From contig JAODTK010004610.1 of NCBI GenBank assembly GCA_026419785.1, forward strand, positions 62,001-126,000: DNA of 64,000 bases, in the 5' to 3' direction. Numbering within the stretch: position 1 is the stretch's first letter; the number at the start of each line of letters is the position of its first letter. A program made the position numbers and the translations under genes. This stretch comes from Sclerodactyla briareus (lineage: Eukaryota; Echinodermata; Holothuroidea; Dendrochirotida; Sclerodactylidae). The notes beneath the pieces are model-generated. The model saw only the letters and a program-made list of their open reading frames with translations. It made no database searches and was not told the origin of the DNA. This document shows, one piece after another, positions 35,300-45,439 of the stretch.

Positions 35300-35590
35300 T
35301 GGACCAACTATCATTGTTGTCCTGCCGTTGACTCGACCGTCAAACCTAGGACAGTAGGAAAATTATAGCAGATCACAATTTTCGACCTAGTCGACTTCAG
35401 CCTACATACCAGCTCCCTTAATTGAGATTTTAAAGAGTAAGGCCTGGTCAGTCCCGAGGTTATTATAGTCCCTACTTCGATAACCGCCCACCCCCCCCTC
35501 GTCCTCTGCAATCCTAATAACCCTCAGACTACTGGTGTCCTCTACCCTAGCATTAGTTCACATTCGCTTAGTCTCACCTACCCCTGCTAA
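35300..35590 (-). pseudogene. CR1-type ORF1 esterase-like remnant
   Basis: Minus-strand segments across two frames: VEDTSSLRVIRIAEDEG (35,500-35,550), VEVGT with a following NNLGTD in another frame (35,455-35,485), then SLKSQLRELVCRLKS and TRSKIVI (35,375-35,440). This order matches the SGNH-type esterase domain seen in ORF1 proteins of CR1 elements, where 'VGTNN.G' is followed by 'L..L..RLK....K.V.S.ILP'. The frame slip falls in the C run at 35,490-35,498. It lies 5' of the endonuclease remnant on the same strand, as expected for one element. Confidence 0.6.
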
Positions 35591-35825
35591 ATTCACAATC
35601 TACACACCTAGATCTAGATTTTTGTTACTAGTAGGAACCTGTAACTTTCTCCTTCTTCACCACTCTATGCTATCCTTCTCACCCCTAGTATAAATACCAC
35701 CCTTGTCAAAATTCGAAATTTATCAGTGATTTAGGGGCCGAGGTCTTACCCTTTTACAGAGACAGATGGATTTCGGTGATTAGCAGCGTTTAGTACGTCA
35801 GCGCAATTGACTTATTGGTTCGTTG
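35591..35825. other. nothing recognised
   Basis: Likely the 5' flank or decayed ORF1 start of the CR1-type element; no clear motif. Confidence 0.4.
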
Positions 35826-35829
35826 CAAC

Positions 35830-36260
35830 AAGACGAGGCTGGTTCTTACAAAAAAATGACCCGAAGGTCACAAGGTCATCAGGTCAAATGATGTCAAAAA
35901 GTCAAATGGGGTCAAAGTACGTCAACAGATGGAGTCACCTAGACAAACAAAACTTTCCATTACAACATCGCTGTTAAATCTTTCGTTGCCAAGATATAGA
36001 ATGATTGCCCTATAGTGACCTTCAATGACTTGACCGAAATAAAAACAATAGGGTTCATCTTCACCATATGTGCAAACCTACATACCTAATATGAACTATA
36101 TGATATATATGAAGAATTTGTTAATCATTAGATATAGTGCTGTTCAAGGGTTTTTTACGATTTGGATGACCTGGAACTGACACTAAAAACATATGGTTTT
36201 CCAAACCCCCCGAGCAACCCAGGTGCCTATTGGAACTTGAAACCTGTTGCGTTCGTTTGA
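35830..36260 (+). repeat. 'CATCATGGGGAA' satellite-like repeat, diverged copy
   Basis: AAGGTCA / GGTCAAA spaced repeats, then ACAATAGGGTTCATCTTCAC and a TCAAGGGTTTTTTACGATTTGG stretch, corresponding to the tandem units at 63,420-64,000. Strongly diverged. Confidence 0.6.
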
Positions 36261-36365
36261 TATCGTGCTGACAATATATATGTATATATTGTATTTAATA
36301 TAGACTTAGCTATGCAACTCATATCTCATAACTTACTTAGTCCTTTTTTGTGAGAGTCGGGTAAT

Positions 36366-36505
36366 CGCTCTAGACATTTCTAACGCCTTTGATAATGTCT
36401 GGAAACGTGGACTGATAGCAAAATCCTAAATTTGGTCTCCACCCTTCTCTGATCTGCTGGTTTCTTCCTAAATTTGGTCTCCACCCTTCTCTGATCTGCT
36501 GGATC
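36366..36505 (+). mobile_element. non-LTR reverse transcriptase, 5' part, split by transposon
   Basis: ALDISNAFDNVWKRGLIAK (36,366-36,420) is RT motif A. It is followed by KFGLHPSLICW and then a direct 43-bp duplication of that stretch (36,425-36,460 and 36,468-36,503), then ISD. The protein continues as FLSDRSIAVRVDG at 38,565 after the inserted element. Confidence 0.85.
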
Positions 36506-36507
36506 TC

Positions 36508-38558
36508 TGACTGCGTTCACATATGATTACGCACGCGTCATCAGATAACGCAGGTGGGATCAACTCGTCATCAAAAGTGCATGTGAACAGGACGCGTCAC
36601 TAAAGATCCTTCCGTGATCTGATCACGGGCCGATCGAATCATCAGATCCACATCGCGTCATATCCCGTCATCAAAAAGGCATGTGGAACGCAACGCGTGA
36701 TTAAGATCACTTATTACACTGGTACAGGACCTCGTCGGGCGTTTTGTTGACAATACCAGAATTGCAAACGCAGTGGCGGTAATTTCGCGGTACTAGTACA
36801 CATGATTTGTGTAGTTGCAGGAACAGTACATATCGATGGGTTGCTAGCTCGAATGCCGATTAGTTTCAGCAGTTTTCTTTTATGATTTACAGAAATTACA
36901 GTTACCTTCCACATCCCATTTCATATTTCGACAAATTCTCTGCCGTACTCGGTCACTTTTGTTCAATAGTTTCTGCCCTCGTTAATATTTTGGGGCTTCA
37001 TTTCAGTTGCACGCAGATCGTGGGTGTCTCTTTCTTGATACAACTTTGAGTGTTGTTTGTAGTGTTCTTTAGTGCTGCGATCAACTCATTGAGACGAGTA
37101 TCGTCTTCACTTTCTGTTCCTTCGTGTGTAGGCCCGCGTGGTAATCTGGAAGTTAGCTAGTAAATCTCTGAGATTTGTGCTCTTTTGTACTTTAGGCAAT
37201 TATGGGGCTTTTAGGAAAACAGTTGCGAAAGTTCTAGGTGACTGTTCATTAAGTGCAAATGCTCAGTGAGGCCTTTTCAGGTTACCTGGCTCATATGGGG
37301 TGTGTATGTCAGTTTGAGCACCAATGGTGGTTCTCACCTTCGTTGGTGGGGGGGGTCCCGTTTGTGCAGGCTTCGCATCTCGCAATCCTTAAACCTGATA
37401 GCCATTTGACACGGGGGTCCGGGGCACCACCTCTCCTTTCGTGAGGTTACGGAACAGAAGTTTTTCTGTGAAAAATTGTTTTTTCTCGATGTAGTCTGCC
37501 CCGTTGGTGCATAGGCGTGCATACCCTAGGACCTCCCCTTTGATAAAGCAATTGATGGTGGCTTGGGGATGAGCCGAGTTTCGATCTAAGCATTGGTAGT
37601 TTCCGTAGTCTTGGTATAGATTTTGTATCTAGAAGGCCGTTATGACGGCTATTGTCTCCCTTGAAAACCATGAGTTGAGTTCATTCTTACTTACACTGTA
37701 CAACAGAGAACATCTCGTACATGAGCAAAAACATGCAAGTCCAAACACATTAGAAGCAGCAGACAGTACGCAAGTATTATGAATACCCCTCGATCCTTCG
37801 ATCCGCTTTCGCCCCGTCTGATGACGGGCGGCGCGCGTCATCACGATCACACACTCGTAATCACATGTGAACAGAATCCGCCGTAACCACAGGTGACCTC
37901 GTTAATTGCAAGCCCCGGACATGCTGTACTGAAGCCCTATACAACACCGAATTCCAGTGTGGAACCCTGTTGCTAACCCTGTGACAGCGCCCTGAATTAT
38001 AGTAGTGCTATAGTGACATGTGATTCGGGCGACATGGTTCGCATTTCGTCAGAAGATTTGAATATGTTCCGTTTAACACACCTCCTTCAATTCGAGCTTC
38101 ACATTCTTAAGCTCTATTAAATCCGTGATGTCATATTTTACGTCTAGATGGTGAAATCCTGCCAACCGCAATCCGTTTCGTATTCCCGAATTAATATGTT
38201 GTTTTTGTGCTTCCGTAATAGATCTCTGATTTTCCCGCGTTTTCTGAAACAGGGTAACACTCACTGAAGATGTTGTCAGAATCTTGCACCATGATATACC
38301 ATCTTTACTATGGAGCAACGACGGTATTTTCGGGGTCCCTGGTCGAAGAAATTCGCAAATAGAGAGTAAAAAAACCGATTGTGTTTTACGATGTTACACG
38401 CAATATGGTGCCGCTTCACTTCGAGTTTGTGTTCTCTGACGGAAATTTGGACAGGGCACACAATACGCGCTCTGATGTCATCTCCAGTTAATATAATAGC
38501 TCCATGGTTAATTGGATTGTGGTTTGATGACGCGCGCGCGTAATCATTGTGAACGCGG
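36508..38558. mobile_element. DNA transposon (~2 kb) inserted in an RT
   Basis: Left end GCGTTCACATATGATTACGC (36,513-36,532) and right end, inverted, GCGTTCACAATGATTACGCG near 38,537-38,556 form terminal repeats. GCGTCATCA/TGATGACGC copies make up the subterminal zone. A further right-type end at 37,800-37,880 (AATCACATGTGAACAG) suggests either a second, shorter element of about 1.37 kb nested here or repeated subterminal sequence. No transposase was recognised, so it is probably non-autonomous. GTTCACA termini are reminiscent of PIF/Harbinger or hAT elements; class is inference. Confidence 0.65.
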
Positions 38559-39438
38559 GGTTTCTCTCTGATCGGTCGATTGCTGTTCGTGTCGATGGAT
38601 TTACATCCTCAGTTCATCCCATCAATGCAGGAGTGTCCCAAAGAGCGGTCATCTCTCCAACCTTGTTTCTTCTCTTCAACAATGACTTTCTCGATGCCGT
38701 CTCCGCCCCTAGCCTGTCAACTGGTTTCAATCACCAAGCGCAGGCAAACTGCAGACCTTCTTAACCAAAATTCTGTATCGTAACCAATGGGGTAGTGCTT
38801 AATCTGGTCAAATTCCAAGAAGACTGAACAGTCATCATCTCTCGAAAGCGTGCCAAACTGTTACCAGCATTTCTTTTGAAGGTTCGGACCGGGATTATCA
38901 GATTCTATATCTTCTTGGCATGAGTCTGACTCCCTGCTCTCAGCTGGAAATCCCATATTGCCGATATTGCCAAGCGGGCATCCAGAAACTTGGTTCCTTT
39001 CGCTCTCGAAACTACTTTGAGCCTGTTCATCTGTTGCGAGGGGGAGGGGAGGCCCCTCCGACAGTCATTGAATTCTCGATAAGACACAGTCCAAGGCTGG
39101 GGCTATCCAGACTATTGGAGATGATTCTTTGACTTTTTCTCTGCAAGGACTTGCACACCGTTAGCTCTTGCCTTTTCTATGCTACTCTTGGGCATGCTCT
39201 CCAAGCTGAGTCCATATACCCCACCTTCACACCATCTCGGGTACTCGACTGACAAGCAGCATTGCACCCGATATACTTGTTTGCCTTTGGAATCTGTCTT
39301 GCTTTCCTCTCCTACCACCTTCAGTTTTTCAAGTCTAGAATCAACAAGTTCTTGCACTACTCTTTCATAGGTCTTTCAATTCTTTCACAAGCGGGCCTCG
39401 TCATAGCTTTTGAGCCTTTGCCCGTCTTGTGCCCATAA
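38559..39438 (+). mobile_element. non-LTR reverse transcriptase, 3' part
   Basis: FLSDRSIAVRVDGF (38,562-38,603), then PINAGVSQRAVISPTLFL (a motif B variant, 38,618-38,675), FNNDFLDAV, a lost DD box near 38,730, WGSA-LVKFNSKKTEQ (38,790-38,830), ILLGMSLTP-like (38,910-38,935), IQKLGSFRSRNYF (38,980-39,015), GDDSLTFSLQGLAHR near 39,115-39,165, and finally FKSRINKFLHYS (39,328-39,363) before a stop at 39,436. Together with 36,366-36,505 it covers RT motif A to the C-terminus. Frame slips are frequent. The open minus-strand frame at 39,112-39,357 is its antisense shadow. Confidence 0.85.
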
Positions 39439-39619
39439 AAAAAATTAACTAGCGTATATATCTGGGTCGACATTGAGTATAGGCTCGTCATAGGCTTCCT
39501 CGGCTAGGTGGCACCTTCAATCTTTTTTTTTTAGTCCTTGGAACTGAAGCCAGGGATCTATGCATCATACAATGTTCATGTGTGTGTGTGTGTATGTATG
39601 TATGTTTTTATCTTGTTAA

Positions 39620-40080
39620 CCCTGGCTTGTGAGGAACATAACTTGACCCCATCTGGATGCATGAAGCTCATACTTAGTATGTGGGTTCCCCATGATGAGT
39701 ACACGATTCCTCTTGTTTTGGGGGGTCAGGTCAAAAGGTCTCGAAGGCATTAAAGGTCAAAGTCTGAAAATCCTGAGAAGAATCCAGAATACGTGGTCCA
39801 AAAAGCTGAAATTCGGTGACTAGCTTTATTATGGGGAGGACGAACGAAAACGGTTCGTGCTTTTGGTGTGACGGGAAATCAGGTTGAGAAAGAATTTAAA
39901 AATGGAAAAATTGCATTTTGGCCATGTCAGCTGTAATACTCAAACCCCACCAGATGGTTGAAGCTTCATACGGACACTGCAGAGTGGATGTAGATCATAC
40001 TTGGTGTGTGTTCCCACAATGAGTAAACCCTATTAACTTTGGTCAAAGGTAAACTGAGGTTAACAAACTTTAAGTGAAAG
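39620..40080 (-). repeat. 'CATCATGGGGAA' satellite-like repeat, minus orientation, ~2 units
   Basis: Complement of the units at 63,420-64,000: TTCCCCATGATGAGTAC at 39,688-39,704, CTTAGTATGTGGG upstream and GGTCAAAAGGTC downstream. A second unit about 310 bp further has TTCCCACAATGAGTAAACCC (40,011-40,030). Confidence 0.75.
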
Positions 40081-40394
40081 GTCATGAGAAGTCGAACAGG
40101 CGAACATCCTCGAGAAGATTCGCGCGCGGAACGACGGAAGAATTCGACATGGAGGATCCTCTTGCGTTCCGCCAGAAGTTCCCTGATCCGCACAGCAACA
40201 AAAACAGGAAGATATACTTTCCGAAATCCGCGATCTGCGCGCCTAGTGAAAACGTTATTAATGAGAAGCTTGATTTTTATGACCTTTGATTGCGAGCGAT
40301 GAATGTAGCCGGTCTGTGGATTTTGTAGCTTTGTGCAAGTCTTAAGCCATCACAATCAGTTGTACCTTAATTGTACCTTATTGGAACTATGCAC
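40081..40394. other. no gene recognised
   Basis: Two overlapping ORFs of about 70 codons at 40,074-40,302 are arginine-rich and unassigned. Confidence 0.4.
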
Positions 40395-40640
40395 GTAACA
40401 TGCCAGGCTGGACCACGAATCACCGTTCTGGTACCACACCAGCTTACCACATCCAGGTGAACCCACGCAACCTCCTTTTTCAGGATGTCCCCAGATAACA
40501 CCTGACCACATCCAGGAAGACCCGCCAGCAGAGTATTCTGCACTAAACTGACCACATCCAGGTAAAATCATTGACCCCATTGATAACACAATCTCCTTTT
40601 TCAGGATGTCCCCAGATAACACCTGACCACATCCAGAAGA
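40395..40640. repeat. ~120-bp tandem repeat, two copies
   Basis: CTCCTTTTTCAGGATGTCCC followed by CAGATAACACCTGACCACAT and CCAG occurs at 40,472 and again at about 40,593, with the ACCACATCCAGGT motif also at 40,447 and 40,550. The minus ORFs here (GCGQ/GHPEKG) reflect the repeat. Confidence 0.8.
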
Positions 40641-41232
40641 TCCATGTCTCGATAAGACAGGAAATTAACGTTCCCCGTAATCCCCCTTATCTTCAATACA
40701 GAAGCAATAAATAATCAAACCGGGAATACCCGTACAGGAAGCAATGAGATATTCGAAACGGGAAATAACACCAGTACAGGATGCTATACCGGAAGTAATA
40801 CTCGTGACGTCATTCCATTCCATAACCGCCCCCCCCCCCCTCCATAAGTACCAGTAAACTAATTTCTTCGAAAATTAGGTATCAGCACTTCGCGAAATGA
40901 AATGTTGAATTCATATTTTATTATTATTTCTCACTACTACATTTCTTTTCATTGCTTTAATTGTCGATTTGAAAGGAACAAATCCGCGATTTCATTCAAC
41001 ATATTAAAGGAAACTCACGTTGTCGCTCCTTTTTTTACACTTTGATCTGTTTTCATTCTGCGAATGTAGCTTCATTATTCAAGTTCGGGAAAGTTTAGTG
41101 AAAAATATAAGTTGCCCGGAGATGAAGATTAATTTCATCACCTCATTACCTACGATTTATTCTTCCACTGCATCAATACAATGATTCTGCTTCACAACGA
41201 AGGAGAAATTCCATTTCCGTTGAGAAAGAAAA
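40641..41232. other. no gene recognised
   Basis: AT-rich DNA; a repeated 'GGAAGCAATGAGATA / GGAAGTAATAC' motif near 40,738-40,800; a C run at 40,830-40,841. Confidence 0.5.
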
Positions 41233-41430
41233 ATGTCAAAACTGCTCCTAATTGCAAATCTTGGTGCTCTCTTGGTGCCAGCACGTATATTCCGTACTGC
41301 ACATACTGACATAGATGATGCAGAGGAAGGAATTAACTGTAATGGACGCAGGTCAGATATCCACCCCTCATGGTATCGATACCTCTCCTTCTCCTATACC
41401 GATACCGTTTTTGTTAACAACACAGTATGA
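41233..41430 (+). CDS. small ORF with signal-peptide-like start, unassigned
   Basis: 65 codons after AAAAATGTC. The N-terminus MSKLLLIANLGALLVPAR has a lysine then a hydrophobic run, like a signal peptide. It is followed by TAHTDIDDAEEGINCNGRR. A possible splice donor (CGCAG then GTCAGA) lies at 41,351. It overlaps the antisense 188-codon ORF at its 3' end. No homologue recognised; it could be a first exon or chance. Confidence 0.2.
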   Translation: MSKLLLIANLGALLVPARIFRTAHTDIDDAEEGINCNGRRSDIHPSWYRYLSFSYTDTVFVNNTV

Positions 41431-41934
41431 TACTGAACTTCCTGGCCAAAAGAACATATCTCTGTTTGTAAAAATTCTAAATGAACTTACATTCTTGAGA
41501 CTCGGTTTCAGAGTGTACTTTTTCTGAAAAAAATGTGGCCACTTTTGTGTTTGTTCATACCAGTTGCGCTTATAGTCAAAGTTCTGGTGTGCCTGCGGCA
41601 GCAACGTTAAATTTGCACTTATCCATCGCAATGACGCATACCCCAGCATCCTGAAAACATCACCATCGACTGTAAAACCATTGATTGCGAGTTCGGGCCC
41701 ATTGGAAGCTCGAGGACTTTTCCGCAGTGCTGTGGTTGAAATGTTCCCGCCACCCACGTGTTGAAGTGAGTAACCTTGTGAGGTGACTTGGTGAAGATTA
41801 TCGACCGCCGTATGTGGTTTGCTCGCTATTGGGAAGTCCCCCAGGACACGAGGAAAGTGGCGGCCGTACTGAGGGCGGTGGGTCGAGAGAGAACTAACCA
41901 GAGGTGCGCGCGCTGTACAGTACGGGGGTGACAA
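41368..41934 (-). CDS. longest ORF in window, 188 codons, unassigned
   Basis: An uninterrupted minus-strand frame. Visible features: VGGGNISTTALRKSPRASNG in the middle, ASLRWISANLTLLPQAHQ, then NWYEQTQKWPHFFQKKYTLK. Composition is mixed and not obviously repeat-derived, and I see no domain, signal peptide or membrane segment. In a region where true frames break every few hundred bases, a 567-base open frame is notable but could be chance. No flanking splice signals stand out. Confidence 0.2.
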   Translation of the reverse strand: MSPPYCTARAPLVSSLSTHRPQYGRHFPRVLGDFPIASKPHTAVDNLHQVTSQGYSLQHVGGGNISTTALRKSPRASNGPELAINGFTVDGDVFRMLGYASLRWISANLTLLPQAHQNFDYKRNWYEQTQKWPHFFQKKYTLKPSLKNVSSFRIFTNRDMFFWPGSSVSYCVVNKNGIGIGEGEVSIP

Positions 41935-41939
41935 ATCCC

Positions 41940-42479
41940 TGATGAATCAGGGGGAATATCTGTAAGGCCGGTTGTGACAAAGTCTTCGACCTGGAAAAAA
42001 CGCTCTATGAGAACGATATATTATTATTATTATCGATGTCAGATCAAGAATAAATCGCTCCCCCCCCCCCCCCCCCCCTCCGACACAGAAGGCTGGCTAC
42101 GCGCCTGGTTCTATTGGAGTTGTGGGGAGAGTGGCACCAAATCACGTTCTCGGTTTTATAATTTTTTATTGAAGACAATCAATAAATGGGCAGGCTAATA
42201 TGATCAGCCTTCCTTGATTCATCGTCCTGTCAGCAGGTCAGAGCATACACACACTGGCTGAACAATATTCGTTACACACTGCTTGACTGCTTGGTTTATC
42301 TTAAAACTTTCGCAATCGTATATATTTTTTGTACTAGTTTACGGGTAGTTTAGCTTAGGGTCAGGAAGGAAAAGTCCTCATAGAAGATGCTGAAGTCACA
42401 ACATCCCAAAAGAGACAATAGCCCATGCCTAACGAATTCGCCCACATTCCTTGAACATAATCAGACTTTCTGGAAACAT
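41940..42479. other. no gene recognised
   Basis: C run at 42,061-42,078 followed by GGCTGGCTACGCGCCTGG, the terminal module also seen near 18,275 and 19,875 (GCGTAGCCAGCC), so a dispersed repeat end lies here. Confidence 0.5.
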
Positions 42480-43330
42480 TGGGCACTCTTTACAGAACAA
42501 CCTTCAGGAAGGCTATTCACTCATTAAAAACTCTCTGTGAGAAAAAGATTTACGAATGTCCAATCTACAGCGTCTGCCGAAGCTTGAGACAATGGACCCT
42601 ATTGGTGGTAACATTGGAAAACTCAAAGAATTAGTGAAAGGAAAGGCCCTCTAATCCATGAACAATTTTGAAAACCTGAATCAAATCACCTCGATTTCGT
42701 GTCAGCTCCATCGAAGTTAGACCAAGACGCCTTACTCTTTCCTTGTAAGGTAAATCTCTAAGACAGTGAATTGATCCAGTAGCGCTCGCTGAACGTTCTC
42801 AATTATCTGATCATCTTTCGAGAAGTAAGAACTCCATACATACAACAAATCTCTTTCAAGGAGACTGGAGTGACTTCTAATCAGTCAAGAATTCCAATTA
42901 CATTTCCTCGTAGCTTCAGCACACTGCTTGGAGGGTGTCAAAGAAGACTAAAAGTGAACTCAGAGCTCCGTTTCTGAATTCACTGATGAATATTCTGGCC
43001 ATTTAACTTAAAGGAAGCGTTGCGACTTTCCACTTATCGGCATTGAAAAACATTCGCCGATCGGAAGACCATTGGGAGATTATAACAAGATAAATTTGAA
43101 CAATTTCAACATCTTTGTTCGAAGCAACCTCCCGATGCAACTCGGTATCGTACGCAAACTTTTTTAACTCTGGAATGCACCGAATTTTCAAGATCGTCGA
43201 TATACGCCAGAAAATGTAATGACCCTAGGACTGATCCTTGTGGAACACCATGCACGAGTGACTTTAGCCATGGAACGTGAACTTTCATTGTCTCGTTAAC
43301 TCTTCGTATACCTGCGCGTGTAACCGTACT
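42480..43330 (-). mobile_element. non-LTR reverse transcriptase, motif B to C-terminus (CR1-like)
   Basis: Minus strand, in order: LVHGVPQGSVLGSLHFL (43,205-43,255), YIDDLENSVHSRVKK, FAYDTELHREVASNKD (43,110-43,160; the catalytic DD read as YD), ISQWSSDRRMFFNADKWKV (43,030-43,090), PSKQCAEATRK (42,905-42,935), KDDQIIENVQRALL (42,785-42,830), RLGLTSMELTRNRGDLIQVF (42,660-42,730), and a tail RCRLDIRK (42,550-42,575). It is a good match to CR1-like RTs from palm to thumb. Frame slips and the damaged catalytic pair make it dead as read. Confidence 0.85.
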
Positions 43331-43648
43331 ACCTACTGCGTACCGTATAGGTATGAAAATATTGATGAAAACTGTTTTCAGCGAGTATGCGAACTGAAGA
43401 GAAAGACTACATGGAGAACAGACTGGTCCTCGATGCATTTGGAGATGAACGCCATATGGACATTTAGACTTATCATCTACTGACACGTAATACCCTCCAA
43501 AACAGGCATTACCTCAATCTGGTCACCGTAATTTCCACTGCCTCAAATCAAAGAAGTTTGTACTATATTCACATTTTCACATTGATTGCTCAGATCGACG
43601 CCATCATAAAGAGATTATGTCCTTAGAATACATGGTGTAATAATGAAC
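43331..43648. other. no gene recognised
   Basis: Likely the decayed 5' remainder of the minus-strand RT; the frame KVHVPWLKS joins it near 43,290, but beyond that nothing is recognisable. Confidence 0.45.
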
Positions 43649-43834
43649 GCACACTCTCAGAAATGTTGCGTAGAATTTACACAACACTATGTAACTAGCA
43701 CACATATCCCGAATTGGGTGAAGGTTGTGTAAACAAAATTACACAAATTGTTCAGACTATACACGATGACTGTGTAATTGGTTACACAACACCATAATAG
43801 GTGTGCTATTTACACAACATTTTTTTAAGAGTGC
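43649..43834. mobile_element. foldback MITE, copy 2 (TTACACAA type)
   Basis: Ends GCACACTCTCAGAAATGTTG and, inverted, TGCACTCTTAAAAAAATGTT. The interior repeats TTACACAACA and its complement, plus GTGTGC / GCACAC. Termini match the MITEs at 16,268 and 45,132, but the inner motif is different. Confidence 0.8.
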
Positions 43835-45131
43835 AGTATAGACTTTTCGCGTATCAATCTACGAGATATAGCCAGGTCCGACCCTTGTGGCAATCCGATT
43901 TTTATACGCTTTGCTTAAGCAGTTAAGCAGTTGACAGGTCCCATGCATGCCATCTATTGTGCCGACTCATCTTTCATGTTACGTAGCAGAGCCAGGACCG
44001 TAGGGGAGCATACAGTGACAGATTCGATGCAGAATGGATATACTTCCCTGAATATGGCAATGAAGGCTGAACCACTATTATACTTAAAACAAACCGCTCT
44101 TTTCACACCCTGTGAAATGACAAAATAGTAGAACAACCATCAGATCCACATTTTTCTTAGCATCACAACACACCGAATATGTCGCTCACATCGCTCATAT
44201 TTTCGCTTGCCCCTATTCAACATTCCTTCCACGAAGACTGTATGGCATATTACGTGGCAGTCACCTTACCTAACCTATGAATATTGAAATATGCCTGACG
44301 TTCTTTACTGTCGCAGATTTTATGTGTAACGTCATAAATATACACTCAAGGGGCAGAGGCCGTGTGACTGTGCGTCACCTTATCTCACTCTATAGCTTTT
44401 ATATTATGATCTAAAACTTCCGGAACAATTGTGAACTGGTGGAACTGTCACTTTCACAATACCTCCTAGTAAAGAGCTGTGAGCGTCAAACACTTGGGAG
44501 GCCCTGCGGTAGGTATAAAGAACTGCAGATCACAGACATAATCTTCAAATATTTGTGAACCCCCAAGGACGTCACAGCCGACAATTTGTGGCAGCATCAG
44601 TTAACAATACAGCCTGTATATATAGATAGTACCTACCCTGGTTAGATATACGGTCAGAAGGGGGGGCCGCATCGCAATGGCTGAAGTCTGAGCCAAATAA
44701 CATTTGGGAGGGTGGGCCCGGGGGATGGGGGGGGGGGGCACAGTCGAGAGCAATATTTTGTGTATGGTGGACACACAAGAGATATATATACATAAAAGTT
44801 TCGAGGGTCATAACCGCAACCCTACGGGTTGCGCCTCAGAAGCGCCCGTTTCGATCAATGCATGGTATCTTTAAAAGCATCAAAAGATTTGTAACTGGGA
44901 ATTTAAGGCTTAAAGCCTGGTAATGTCAGACCAACGACCTAAATAAAGTTTTGTACCCCGCCTATTGAAACTAGACGTCACCATTAGACAAACAACAGCC
45001 TTAGTCTCTAGTGATTCGGTTGTCTGGAATTTATAAACCAATCGTTTACAATATAGATAATGACGTGCAATATAATACTAAACAATAATCGATTGTACTA
45101 AACAGTGCGATATCCATACAGAACAGACATT
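43835..45131. other. no gene recognised
   Basis: Unassigned DNA. A G run at 44,728-44,738. Short ORFs on both strands near 43,931-44,136 and 44,572-44,811 are not convincing. Confidence 0.5.
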
Positions 45132-45283
45132 ACACTCCACCAAAAATGTTGGGGAAAAATACTCTAGGGAATTCGGTTTACCCAACCTGGTAAACATTTA
45201 CTAAAATGGGTCAAATAGTCCCCCAGCCTGGGTAAAACAAGTTGCCCATGTGGTATTTGTTACCCAACTTTTTTGTAGAGTGT
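45132..45283. mobile_element. foldback MITE, copy 3 (TTTACCC type)
   Basis: Left end ACACTCCACCAAAAATGTTG, right end (inverted) ACACTCTACAAAAAAGTTGG. Inside, TTTACCCAACCTGGTAAAC and GGGTAAAACAAGTTGCCCA parallel copy 1. Confidence 0.85.
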
Positions 45284-45439
45284 AGAAATACTTTGACGTA
45301 CAGTTATATGTACTGAGCAGTAGTGACATATAAGCAGTGCATATAAATACCAAACAGTGCAATATAAATACTAAATGGGGCAACTGTATATACACCACTG
45401 TGGCGATAGGAAATAATAAATGCAATATAGATACCCATG
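45284..45439. other. short AT-rich flank
   Basis: Repeats of GTGCAATATAAATAC / GTGCATATAAATACC at 45,335-45,375 form a short tandem. Confidence 0.5.

Noticed and set aside
39112..39357. Protein-looking minus ORF (LVDSRLEKLKVVGEESKTD...)
   Set aside because: It is antisense to the RT C-terminus; the plus strand reads FKSRINKFLHYS and neighbouring RT blocks, so the minus frame is a shadow.
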